Shown in pieces: positions 21,215 to 31,600 of a stretch of DNA of 64,000 nt. The position numbers were made by a program, and so were the translations under genes. The DNA lies in NCBI GenBank assembly GCA_021396245.1, contig WNYE01000090.1:62001-126000 (forward strand), written 5' to 3'. Positions within the stretch are counted from its first letter, which is position 1. Every line of letters begins with the position of its first letter. Under the pieces are notes generated by a model. That model was given only the letters and a program-made list of their open reading frames with translations, was not told the origin of the DNA and searched no databases. The stretch comes from Sporothrix humicola. Lineage: Eukaryota; Ascomycota; Sordariomycetes; Ophiostomatales; Ophiostomataceae.

Positions 21215-23194
21215 ATGAACGGCGAGAGTCATTCACGAGGTGGGCAGACGCTACGAAAAACGACAGAGACAAAGTCAATTGGCACTGACACTGCAATGGC
21301 AGACGGGGGACGGCACCGCGAGCGGAGTGAGAGAAGCGATCGCGACAGAGAGAGAGGAGATCGAGACAGAACCGACAGAGACAGAGGCGACCGCGACGAC
21401 CGACGGGACAGAGACAGAGGAGACGACCGACGCGACCGCGACCGCGACCGCCCCAGACGACGCTCGCGGTCGCCCGACCACCGGCAACGATCGAGACGAG
21501 AGCCACGAGAGGCGAGAGAGCCAAGAGAACCCAGAGACGGCGCTCCTGCTGCGGGTGCCGAGGCAGACAGCTACTCTTCGGCGCGCAGCCACCGTGACCG
21601 CGAGCGGGAGGACCGGTACTCGGGCGGACGGGGCGACAGACGCGAGCGTGATCCGTGGGGAGGTGATCGGGATCGTGACCGCGAAAGGGACAGAGACCGC
21701 GATCGTGACCGTCGGAGAGACCGCCGCCGCGACGATGACGACGACGACCGGCGTGACCGGAGGCGGGGACGCGGCGACCGGGGCGACAGAGACAGGGACG
21801 ACCACCGGGGCGACCGCCGCCGCAGCGGCTCTCCTCCGCCCAAAAAGCGCGAGCCGACGCCCGACTTGACCGACGTGACGTCTGTTCTCGAGCGCAAACG
21901 CCGCCTCACGCAGTGGGACATGAAGCCGCCCGGCTACGAAAGCGTCACCGCCGAGCAGGCCAAGCTGTCGGGCATGTTCCCGCTGCCGGGCGCGCCGCGC
22001 CAGCAGCAGCAGATGGACCCCAGCAAGCTGCAGGCGTTTATTGCCCAGCCGGCGGCGACGGCGTCCAACAACGCGGCCGCCGCGAGCGTGCTCAAACCGA
22101 CAAACAGCAGACAGGCCAAGCGGCTGATCGTGGCGAACCTGCCGCCGCACACCACCGACGAGCGCCTCTTGTCCTTTTTCAACCTGCAGCTCAACGGCCT
22201 CAACGTCATCGACGGCACCGATCCGTGCGTGCAGGCGCAGCTGTCGGCCGACAAGTCGTTTGCCCTCGTCGAGTTTCGGGATGCGGCGGACGCCACCGTT
22301 GCCCTGGCCTTGGATGGCATCACCATGGAGGCGGCCGACGACTCGATGACGGACGGCCCGCAAAAGGGCCTGGCCCTCAGCCGGCCCAAAGACTACATTG
22401 TGCCCGCCGTCGTCGACTACAGCGGCTACCAGCCGGGCACCGTCTCGACCGTCGTCGTGGACACGCCCAACAAGATTAGCATCACCAACATCCCGCCGTA
22501 CCTGACCGAGGAGCAGGTCACGGAACTGCTCGTCGCGTTTGGCGAGCTGCGCGCCTTTGTCTTGGCCAAGGACCGCTCCTCGGACGAATCCCGCGGCATT
22601 GCGTTTTGCGAGTACGTCGAGCCTGCCTCGACGCAGATTGCCATTGAGGGCTTGAACGGCATGGACCTCGGCGACCGCAAGCTGCGCGTCCAGAAAGCGA
22701 GCGTCGGCATCGCCCAGGCCTCCGGCATGGAGCTGGGCGTCAATGCCGTCAGCATGCTGGCAGGGACTGTCGCGGTGGACGCGGACGTGTCGAGAGTGGT
22801 GCAGCTCCTCAACATGGTCACCGCCGATGAGCTCGTGGACAATGAGGATTACGAGGGTAAGTCCACAACCAGACAACCACGGTGGTTGTCGACCTTTCCC
22901 CCCATACTATTGTGAATCGTCGCTCTTTATAATTTTTGTTACTAACTCCTCGTAGAAATCTGCGACGACGTCCGCGACGAGTGCAGCAAGTTCGGCACCG
23001 TCGCCGCCCTCAAGGTGCCCCGCCCCGCCGGCGGCAGCCGCCAGTCGGCCGGCGTCGGCAAGATCTTTGTCAAGTTTGCGACGCCCGACCAGGCCACCAA
23101 GGCCTTGAAAGCGCTTGCCGGACGCAAGTTTTCCGACCGCACCGTCATTGCCACCTACTTTCCCGAGGAGAACTTTGAAGTGGATGCATGGTAG
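21215..23194 (+). CDS. U2AF65: U2 auxiliary factor large subunit U2AF65
   Basis: Binds the polypyrimidine tract and recruits U2 snRNP to the branch site. Proposed exons 21215-21239, 21303-22856 and 22956-23194 give 605 residues. Domain order: an Arg/Asp/Ser-rich N-terminal region (to ~180); a ULM for the small U2AF subunit, RLTQWDMKPPGYE with the tryptophan near W213; RRM1 (LIVANLPPHTT... ALVEF); RRM2 (ISITNIPPYLT... GIAFCEYV); and a C-terminal UHM with the R-x-F signature in GRKFSDRTV. The second intron (99 nt, GTAAGT...ACTAAC...TAG) is clear. The first is inferred: 63 nt, donor GTGGGC, CTGAC branch, CAG acceptor. Removing it gives MNGESHSRDGGRHRERSE, which fits the short MNG-S-SRDG start I recall for homologues; keeping it leaves the frame open and adds 21 residues. 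An upstream in-frame ATG at 21152 is less likely. Confidence 0.95.
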
Positions 23195-23208
23195 GGACTG
23201 AGAAGACG

Positions 23209-23310
23209 GAAGACGGCGAACCCGTCTTCTCCGCCGGAGGCCATAGCATCGCCAAAGGCGATGTGAACAGGACTGCACCACCACTACCTCCGCCTCCTTG
23301 GAGGCGGAGG
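23209..23310 (+). terminator. Cluster of hairpins in the U2AF65 3' flank
   Basis: Beginning 15 nt after the stop codon, four perfect stem-loops follow one another: GAAGACGG/CCGTCTTC (23209-23229), CTCCG/CGGAG (23229-23239), CATCGCC/GGCGATG (23247-23263) and CCTCCGCCTCC/GGAGGCGGAGG with a 2-nt loop (23287-23310). They would lie in the 3' UTR and could affect 3'-end formation or mRNA stability. Typed as terminator only for want of a better class; the function is not known. Confidence 0.55.
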
Positions 23311-24661
23311 ATCTCATTCCAAGCCGAAGGCCTTTGAGAGGAGGACATGCCGGAGGTGTGGTGTTGGCGTTCATTCTTTCATCTGTTTTCATATTGTTTC
23401 ATACTGTCATCTTCCATTTGATTTGCTATTTCGTGTCATTTATTTGCCTGCGCTTCGGTTGGGATGGGAAAATGAACGAGTCACTTTAGATACAAAACAA
23501 GCAGCAGTCAGCAGTCCAGCATGGGCTGGCGATACATCAGTTTCAGTGGCATTATGAGCGTGGACAGTGTGTATTGTGCACTTGAATCATGAACTTGTTT
23601 TCATTACTATCAACGGCAGCAAGACAAGAGCCTGCACCAGTATCTTCCTCCTCTTTCAACTTGTCGACCATTTATCGACCATTCCGACAATCTACCGCAC
23701 CTACCTTGTCCTTCTTCGACTTGTTTATGCTGCAAGTGTCTTCGTTCGCCATTTCGGCCGAGGTGGACTGAGCCGTCGAAGAAAAGTCGTCGTCGCCGAG
23801 GACAGAGTACAGTCTGAGCCTGTCTTTTCCTGTTAGCAGTGTCCAACAGGCACGCGTTGTGAAGAATGACAGTGAGGAGAAACAGTGTAAAGACTGCACA
23901 GCATGTAAAATCAGAAGTCCGTTGAATTCATGGGGCCAATCTTCCCTTGAGGCTTGCTCGTCGAGAAGAGAGGCCCTAACATAAGAGGTACCAGAAAATA
24001 GTAAAGGTGTATCATCATTGGATGCTGGCAGGAGGTGGTGTTTGTGTAGAGATAAAAAAGGGAAAGCAACAAGACTTGTAAACTTACCAAATGCTGGGAC
24101 GCGGTCGACGCAGAGCAATTTGCTCGACCGCGATGGAGAGAAGAAAATTTTACCAGAGGAAAAGAAGCGGAAAGGAGAGCATTAAAAAGGTAGAAGATAA
24201 ACCACGATAAGCCCCACATAAATTTGCGAGTCTCCCCCAAAGGACGGAACATTATATGATCCGGCCTTCACTGTAACGCGCCTAGCTCAGCCAGCCGGCC
24301 AGGTACGCCTTTGCGCTACGCCAGCAACCAACGACGCAAGGCAGCAGAAGCTTGAGGTAAGCTCTTTCCCTGGACGACGACGCCATTCGGCCATTCAGCA
24401 TTCGCCGCCACTACTATCACGCCTCCATCGCTTGTCAACCAAACATTACGAACAACGACCACATTGCCAATTAGGCCCAACACCACCACCACTCTCTCAC
24501 TTTCTCCCTGACGACGATAATCTCGACATTAATTTGACGACGTAATTGACAACAATCGGTCGAATCCATCCATCCACCGCCGCATCGAGGCACAACCCCT
24601 CGCCATCTCCAACTCCATCCTCCGACACTCCCTCCTTTCTCCCTCTTTCACACAACACACA
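23311..24661. other. Intergenic region between U2AF65 and Rpt4
   Basis: No gene is firmly supported. The left part is the likely U2AF65 3' UTR. On the minus strand between 24252 and 23590 there are several good splice-like signals around short open segments (see findings); a small gene or non-coding RNA is possible. The 300 bp before the Rpt4 start are C- and A-rich, as expected for its promoter and leader. Confidence 0.5.
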
Positions 24662-25912
24662 ATGGCCGACGCGGAGCGCGAGCACGCCTTGTCGCAGTTC
24701 AAGGAGCGGCTGATCGAGTCGCGCGAGTGGGAGGCCAAGCTCAAAGACCTGCGGCTCGAGATCAAGGGCTTACAACGGGACTACGACCAGACGGAGGAGA
24801 ACATCAAGGCGCTGCAGAGCGTGGGACAGATTATTGGCGAAGTACTCAAGCAGCTGGACGAGGAGCGCTTTATTGTCAAGGCGTCGAGCGGACCCCGGTA
24901 TGTGGTGGGCTGCCGGTCCAAGGTCGACCGGGCGAAGCTCAAGCAGGGCACGCGTGTGGCGCTCGATATGACGACGCTCACGATCATGCGCATGCTGCCG
25001 CGCGAGGTCGACCCGCTGGTGTACAACATGTCGCTGGAGGACCCGGGCCAGGTCAACTTTGCGGGCATTGGCGGCCTCAACGACCAGATCCGCGAGCTGC
25101 GCGAAGTGATTGAGCTCCCGCTCAAGAACCCGGAGCTCTTTTTGCGAGTCGGCATCAAGCCGCCAAAGGGCGTGCTGCTGTACGGCCCGCCGGGCACGGG
25201 CAAGACGCTGCTGGCGCGCGCCGTCGCCAGCTCGCTCGAGACCAACTTTTTGAAGGTCGTGTCGTCGGCGATCGTCGACAAGTACATTGGCGAGTCGGCG
25301 CGGCTGATCCGCGAAATGTTTGGCTACGCCAAGGAGCACGAGCCCTGCATCATCTTCATGGACGAGATCGACGCCATTGGCGGACGCAGATTTTCGGAGG
25401 GTACGTCGGCCGACCGCGAGATCCAGCGCACCCTGATGGAACTCCTCAACCAGCTGGACGGTTTCGATTACTTGGGCAAAACGAAAATCATCATGGCCAC
25501 CAACCGCCCCGACACGCTCGACCCCGCCCTGCTGCGCGCGGGACGACTCGACCGCAAGATTGAGATTGCGCTGCCCAACGAGGTCGGCCGGCTCGAGATT
25601 TTGAAGATCCACGCGGCGAGCGTCATCACCGAGGGCGACATTGACTTTGAGAGCGTCGTCAAGATGAGCGACGGGCTCAACGGCGCCGATCTGCGCAACG
25701 TCGTGACGGAGGCGTAAGTCCCCCAACCCCCAAGATTCAAAATGAATTGTCTCCCCGTACATATTTATCTGCCTATACTGACCACTTCCAGCGGCCTCTT
25801 TGCCATCAAGGACTACCGGGACGCCGTCAACCAGGACGACTTCAACAAGGCCGTGCGCAAGGTCGCCGAGACAAAGAAGCTGGAGGGCAAGCTGGAGTAC
25901 CAGAAGTTGTAG
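24662..25912 (+). CDS. rpt4: 26S proteasome regulatory ATPase subunit Rpt4 (PSMC6)
   Basis: One of the six AAA ATPases that unfold ubiquitinated substrates and feed them into the 20S core. Exons 24662-25713 and 25792-25912, with a 78-nt intron (GTAAGT...CTGAC...CAG), give 390 residues against 389 in human PSMC6. Order: N-terminal coiled coil (residues 1-60), OB-type domain, then the AAA domain with Walker A GPPGTGKT from residue 175, Walker B IIFMDEID from residue 230, the GTSADREIQRTLMELLNQLDGF segment with the second region of homology, and the NRPDTLDPALLRAGRLDRK arginine-finger region. The C-terminus EYQKL lacks an HbYX motif, as usual for Rpt4. The start is the first ATG, preceded by an A/C-rich leader. 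Confidence 0.97.
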
Positions 25913-26562
25913 ACGGACAAGTAAAGAAGAAAGAAGTCTTGTGGTTATGGTAGCATTATTTCATCGTTTTATCTGTGTTCTTTCTCGTCTTTCCGGTGTT
26001 GGTGCATTTGCTTATGCTCTGCGTGTATAAATAGAATAAACAAAGTCGACACACATTGCCCGTATTGAATGTTTATGTCCAAAGTGAACCATAAATGCTA
26101 ATAATAAATTTTAATAAATTTCCCGTGAAAAACATACCCTGTATTCTTGTTGTTGTCTCTGGGACGCCGACTTTACTCTCAACTCTTCCTGGACATATCG
26201 GAATTTGTGGTTCTGTGATTGGACCGGATTTCGGAATTGAAAACTCCGCTCGCCCAGAACCTCGTAAGACTGATGAGCGCCAAACAGTCACCCAACTCGA
26301 CAAATTCACATTTTAATGCTGCTGAAAGTTGTCGAATGCGACATAACCTCGATCTTATATTTATTTGCATTTTATTCGCCTTATGTTTGTCGTTGCTGTC
26401 GCCTAATCGCAGACTCCCAATACTGTCGAGTCAGTCACCTCTGTCCGCCAATTCCGTTCCCAACTCCGGCTGACTAACCAGGACATCTGTCGACGACAAC
26501 AAGGAAGGAGCGACGGGAGGATACCTTCGTTATTTAAAAAGGGGCACACCAGGCTAGATACA
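25913..26562. other. Intergenic region between Rpt4 and a Zn2Cys6 gene
   Basis: AT-rich 3' flank of Rpt4 (AATAAA-like sequences near 26030 and 26100), then the presumed promoter of the next gene. A TATA-like TATTTAAAAA stands at 26531-26540, only about 25 bp before the next start codon, so the leader would be very short if it is used. A CCAAT box (reverse ATTGG) is near 26218. Confidence 0.5.
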
Positions 26563-28680
26563 ATGCCTCGTCGGCCAGTCGAGCCGGCCACGGCAGTCTC
26601 TTCTTCATCGACATCGACCGCCCGCGGCCCAAGCCACTCTGCGCCCTATGGCCAGGCCTGCCTCCACTGCTTCAAGGCCAAGTGCCGGTGTGTGTCGCGG
26701 CCGGACGGAGACGGGTGCGAGCGGTGTTACAGGCTGCAAAAGACGTGTCACTCGTCAGAGGCCATTCGAAAGAGGGCGCGTCCAAAGACACAGTCTTCGG
26801 TTGACCCCAGTGGTGGCAACGACCGCGTGGCCTCGCTCGAGAGCAAGATTGACGGTATCATGACGATGCTGCAGTCGGTGACGCAGGCGCCGGCGTCGGC
26901 GCAAGCAGCCGCTTTACGGGATGTCTTTGGCGGACGGATACTCGTGGAGGAGTATCAACGATGGAGAGAAGAGGGAGACGCAGACGAAGACGGACAACGA
27001 CCACTTCCGCCAATACCGTGTCGACAGAATCAGAACGAGAATCGGTGTCGGACGCAAAATCAAAGTCAGAACCAGAATCAGAGTCTAAATACGCCCAGTT
27101 CTCTGTCAAGTCCAGACGAAGTCACAGATGGACCAGCATCTGTCCATGAGACGATTCCTCCTAATACATCTACGACCTTTCTCTACGAATCTCTCTCCAA
27201 CGACGCTTTGGAGAACGCATGGGATATCTTCCGGTCGACGTTCTTGCCGTACTGTCCCTTCCTATGGTTCCCGCCAGAAACGACAGCCCTCCACCTCAAA
27301 AAACACCGTCCATTTCTTCTCCGATGCATCGTGGCTGTCACGACAACTCTTGCCCGGGACAAAGCGTCCCAAGCAAAGGCCATCAAACAAGTCCTGGCCC
27401 AGCAGCTGCTCGTAGACAACAAGTCGAACATGGATTTATTGTTGGGACTTTTGGTCTACATTTCCTGGGGCACCGACCCAATGGTCAGCAGGAGTGGCAC
27501 ACAGTCTCGGCTCGTCATGCTGGCTTTGTCGCTGGTTGGCGACATGCGCCTCAACAAGCCGCTGCCGGCCGACCAGCACATGGTCACGACGTATACGAGC
27601 AGCAACGACAAGTGGGACGGCAAGGGATACCAGAGAGAGGAGGAGCGCAGCGACGACGAGCCAAGAGAAGCAAGAGACGAGCTCCTCTCCAAAGAAGAGT
27701 CGACGCTTGAGCACCAAAGGGCCGTCCTGGGCTGCTTCCTGGTCACCTCGGCCACGTCCATCTACTTTGCCCAGATCGACGGCATGCGCTGGACGCCGCA
27801 GATGGGCGACTGTCTCGACGCGGTCGAGGCTCATTCCGAAGTTCCGAGCGACACAGTCCTGGCCTACCAGGTGCGCCTCCAGCAGATTGTCCAGCGGGCC
27901 ATCCACGCCCGCGAGAACGACGCCGCCCTGCCCGTCTACATGACCCAGGCCTTCCACACGCAGTTGGAGGAGTTGAGGGCAAAACGGCCATCTTTCGCCC
28001 GGGACGAAGACGACGAACTCGCCCAGCTGTGGACCACCGTCTTGGCCTCCCACGAGCACTACGTCGACCTCAGCCTCAACGAGATGACGTACTCGGCCAA
28101 CACGCTGGCGGCGGACGGCGCATCGACCGATGCCACAACATCAACCGACCGCATCACCTGCTACTGGCGCTCCGTCCATGCCATCCGCGGCCTCTGCGAG
28201 TCGTTGTTGGAAGGCATCCCCGCCACTGCTTTCGCCGGCTTCTCGTTCATGGTCTGGGCCCAGCTCTCGCGCGCCATTGTCACTCTTGTCAGGTTGTCGA
28301 CGATGCCTCCATTGGCCGCCTCCGTCGAGGTGTCGATTGACGCCCGCTCGGTCCGCGACACCGTCGACCTCCTGGACGTCCTAGACCGCTTCGCCGAGCG
28401 CCTCAAGAGTGCAGCCGCCGGGCTGGGCAGAGGCCTGTGGCTGGGACCACAGCGCCAGATTGACGACATTTTTGGGAGGGTGGCGCATTTGGTGAAAATT
28501 CTGCGCGAAGCCGCAGCTGCTCGACTGGCCACAACCGAGCCCGATTCCAGAATGGACATCTCCATGGGCGTCACGGCTGGCGGCGACCATCCGCCGTGGA
28601 CGGTCCTGGAGTCTGTTCTGTCGCAGACGACCGGCGGATGGGGCGATCTCTGGCTAGAGGGGATGTTTCCAAGGTTCTAG
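26563..28680 (+). CDS. Zn2Cys6 fungal transcription factor
   Basis: Nuclear regulator of the fungal Zn(II)2Cys6 class; target genes unknown. A single frame of 705 residues. The zinc cluster is near the N-terminus: C33-x2-C36-x6-C43-x8-C52-x2-C55-x6-C62, with an additional cysteine (C41) inside the first loop. A basic stretch (RKRARPK) and a predicted coiled-coil linker follow (ESKIDGIMTMLQSV). After a Gln/Asn/Ser-rich spacer (about 145-180), the body from about 195 has the helical middle-homology composition of these factors (FLPYCPFLWFPPETT...LLRCIVAVTTTLA). The cluster resembles the ACxxCxxxKxrC type of WAR1-like weak-acid or metabolic regulators, but similarity to any one of them is not certain. 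No introns are needed. The flanks give no hint of a pathway. Confidence 0.9.
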   Translation: MPRRPVEPATAVSSSSTSTARGPSHSAPYGQACLHCFKAKCRCVSRPDGDGCERCYRLQKTCHSSEAIRKRARPKTQSSVDPSGGNDRVASLESKIDGIMTMLQSVTQAPASAQAAALRDVFGGRILVEEYQRWREEGDADEDGQRPLPPIPCRQNQNENRCRTQNQSQNQNQSLNTPSSLSSPDEVTDGPASVHETIPPNTSTTFLYESLSNDALENAWDIFRSTFLPYCPFLWFPPETTALHLKKHRPFLLRCIVAVTTTLARDKASQAKAIKQVLAQQLLVDNKSNMDLLLGLLVYISWGTDPMVSRSGTQSRLVMLALSLVGDMRLNKPLPADQHMVTTYTSSNDKWDGKGYQREEERSDDEPREARDELLSKEESTLEHQRAVLGCFLVTSATSIYFAQIDGMRWTPQMGDCLDAVEAHSEVPSDTVLAYQVRLQQIVQRAIHARENDAALPVYMTQAFHTQLEELRAKRPSFARDEDDELAQLWTTVLASHEHYVDLSLNEMTYSANTLAADGASTDATTSTDRITCYWRSVHAIRGLCESLLEGIPATAFAGFSFMVWAQLSRAIVTLVRLSTMPPLAASVEVSIDARSVRDTVDLLDVLDRFAERLKSAAAGLGRGLWLGPQRQIDDIFGRVAHLVKILREAAAARLATTEPDSRMDISMGVTAGGDHPPWTVLESVLSQTTGGWGDLWLEGMFPRF

Positions 28681-31600
28681 GGGGACGGTCAGGAACAATT
28701 TTGCATACATAGCTGCTATAAATTAAATGATACCACGTGCATCTTGAATCGCCAAGGTGCCAAGACAGAGACTGCCGTCCCGAAAAGCTTGTGTAAAGGA
28801 AGATACTGTGGGCTGTGCAATTGGAAATTACTGTCGTGTGCTTTGATATTCGGTGATTTTAGACGTGTAACCGAGTACAGCAGTCGACTTGAGCTGTAAT
28901 CCACATGTATCCTCACGTCAGGGACCAAGGGTCATCCCATCCACCTTCCTTGTGCCGTCTTCCGGTCGTGTTGCGTGCCATTGAGCATTCAACATAGAGA
29001 TGCATGTCCATACGCGCATACTACACTGTGTTCTCCATAGTCCATACAGTAATTCAAACAATATCTGCATGGCTCCATCCTGACCGAGAGCGTGGGTTAG
29101 GCATGGTAAGAGGGCCCACGAGGGAATAAGCATTGACTACTGAGTATTATGCCTCTTCTTATTTTAGATGCTGACCACTCACGTTGAATTTGCTCTCGGT
29201 CACGGATTTAGAAACAATACGCATGCCTATTTTACACAATTATTCTGAAAGTAATAAGTAGAAATAAGCAAGGGACAACTTAGGAACAGGCACAACTTCT
29301 CAGTCAGTACTGCCTAACACGAGAACATCAGCTCGAGCAATCAAGCAGATCCCTCGCTGCGGGACGACCACGCGGCAATAGCGAGAAACGAAAGTAAACA
29401 CGATGATCTTTTGCACTCGACGAATAACAAGTAGGGCATTGTAGCTTGACAGAATCGGCTACACCAGCTCGCCTTCAGCTCAACTAGCTCGGTCGGCCAT
29501 GTCCGCGAATAGCAGTAGGCGTGAGATGGTCATGAAGACGAAAAAAGAAAACGTGGGGAGCATGGACGAGCTGCGTGGTCGGTCACACTAACAGACGAAA
29601 AGAGGATAATCAAGAAGGGAGGGACAGAAGAAGCTTGACTGGCTTGACTGGCTTGACTGGCTTGACTGGCTTGACTGGCTTGACTGGCTTGACTGGCTTG
29701 ACTGGCTTGACTGCAGACTGCATGCATATGCACAAGTATCCACCTACCCACGCCCTTGGTCGTCGGTCATCTCCTGCGCTTCGGTCCAGTCGTTGGTGAC
29801 ACGCGACGGGACATGAAGACCAGACGTGCAGACGAGACGTGCAGCTGTCGGTAACGTGGGTGACAGCAAAAAGAAACAAAGAGCTGAAGACAACCGGCTG
29901 AAAAAAGGCACATGAAGAGCATGACTAGAAACCATACCATGCTAGGAATGCCAACAATGACACGGCCGGCCGGCAAAGCCACAGTAAACTATTGAATCGA
30001 AGAAAGAAAGTGAAATAAAACTCTTCTAGAGCTAGCAGCAGCCCGGTCCGCGGCAACAAGGGGGGGGTAATACGGCAAATTCTACGTTTACTTGGTTGAA
30101 ACATGATGGATACCCATATCCACATAAAGGAAGCATCTCGGTCAGTCTCCTAAAGAGGCAACTGCTGGACAGGTACGCGTGTGAAATGGACAAAGTGAAG
30201 GAGAAAACACGCGGATAATAAGACGTTGAGATGAGGAAAGGGGATGGGTATTGATGGATCCCGGATCCCGGCTCTGTCGTGTCGACGAGTGAATGCGTGA
30301 AAATAAAATAGAGTATTATGTGTATGCAGGGAAATGGAGAAAGAAAAGACAAAAGAAAAAAGAAAACGAAAAATGTGTGCAAGTCCGTCTGTGGAAATGC
30401 TCTCGAAATGGGGACCATGGAAGTACGGCAAAAGTAAACAAAGAATACGAGCAGCAAGTGCAATGAAGTGAGGTTAAAAGAAAAAAGAAAAATGACTAGC
30501 CCTGTGTAAGTGACGTCAAAGGAATTGCGGGCAATAAATCAAATATTGATAAATTTGATAAATTCAATAAATAGACATAAATAATAAATAATGAGCGGCA
30601 GCATATCATTTATTATTTTATCCTCAAGCCCACCCATGGCCGCTTAATCTTCCGAATGATGGGAACGGCGTCGTGGGAGAGCTGCAGGACGCGCCTTGGC
30701 CGAAGTGCTTGTTTTGGGAGGGAGGTGTGGGTGGGTGGAAGAGGAAGGATTGGAAAAGATGGGAAAGGGAAGCTGTGGAGGGCGAAGGAAGAAACGTGCA
30801 CCGAGCTCTCACTCTGGATGGATCCCCGTCGGTGGCGGAAGAGAGACACCGGCAGCCCGGGGGGTGGACAAGCGACGAAAGAAGAAAGGGGGTGGACGAA
30901 AGGGGTGACGAGTCAGAGCCAGGACGGCTTGGCAATATCACGCCTCACCTTGCTCTTCCTTTTCGAGTACTCCTCGTCCTGGCCAAGCATCTTGCTGAAA
31001 ATAGTGCATGCATGGCTCCCGCGCTCTCACAGGCCCTACGAGGTGGACATCACTTGAAGGTGGTGTGGACTTGATGGATGAGGGAATTGGTTATCGTGAA
31101 TACTCACCATGAAGACCAACAAGCTCCTCCTCGGAAGGACCACTTCGTGCGGTACCAAGACGTCGCATCGTCGGCACGATGTCTGGGCATCACGATCTAT
31201 TGTTGCTTTTCTTCGACTTTATCTCTTTTTGTCTCTTTTTCTCTCCTTATCTCTCCTTCTCACCTTTCCCTCCCGCCTGATGCTTCCCTGTCGTCCCCAG
31301 GTCTTGGGTCTTGGCTGCTGCGAATGTCCCGATGCTGGCCCACGATACTATTGTAGCACCGCGCCATGAAGAGGAGCCCAAAGCTTGTCTTGCGAAGAGG
31401 ATGTAGTGTGGTGACGATGCATCGCCAAGACCAGTCTGTCAATTACCCCCAGGACCAAGACCTGTCCGATCTGGGGACGGCAATTGAGATGTCGATGTCG
31501 ATATTGCAATATCGATGTTGATACCTCCATAGATACACCTGTGACGTCGTGGATGTGAAGCCAAGAAACGGGCCAAGACGGATGTCGTCAAAGGTGTCGA

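Noticed and set aside
21275..22876. 533-codon minus-strand frame opposite U2AF65
   Set aside because: Shadow of the repetitive Arg/Asp-rich and GC-biased coding sequence; Val/Ala/Ser-rich with no motif.
29530..29879. Repeat proteins (SQA, GLT, PVK repeats) in the 29.6-kb region
   Set aside because: Pure translation of a 9-bp minisatellite in different frames.
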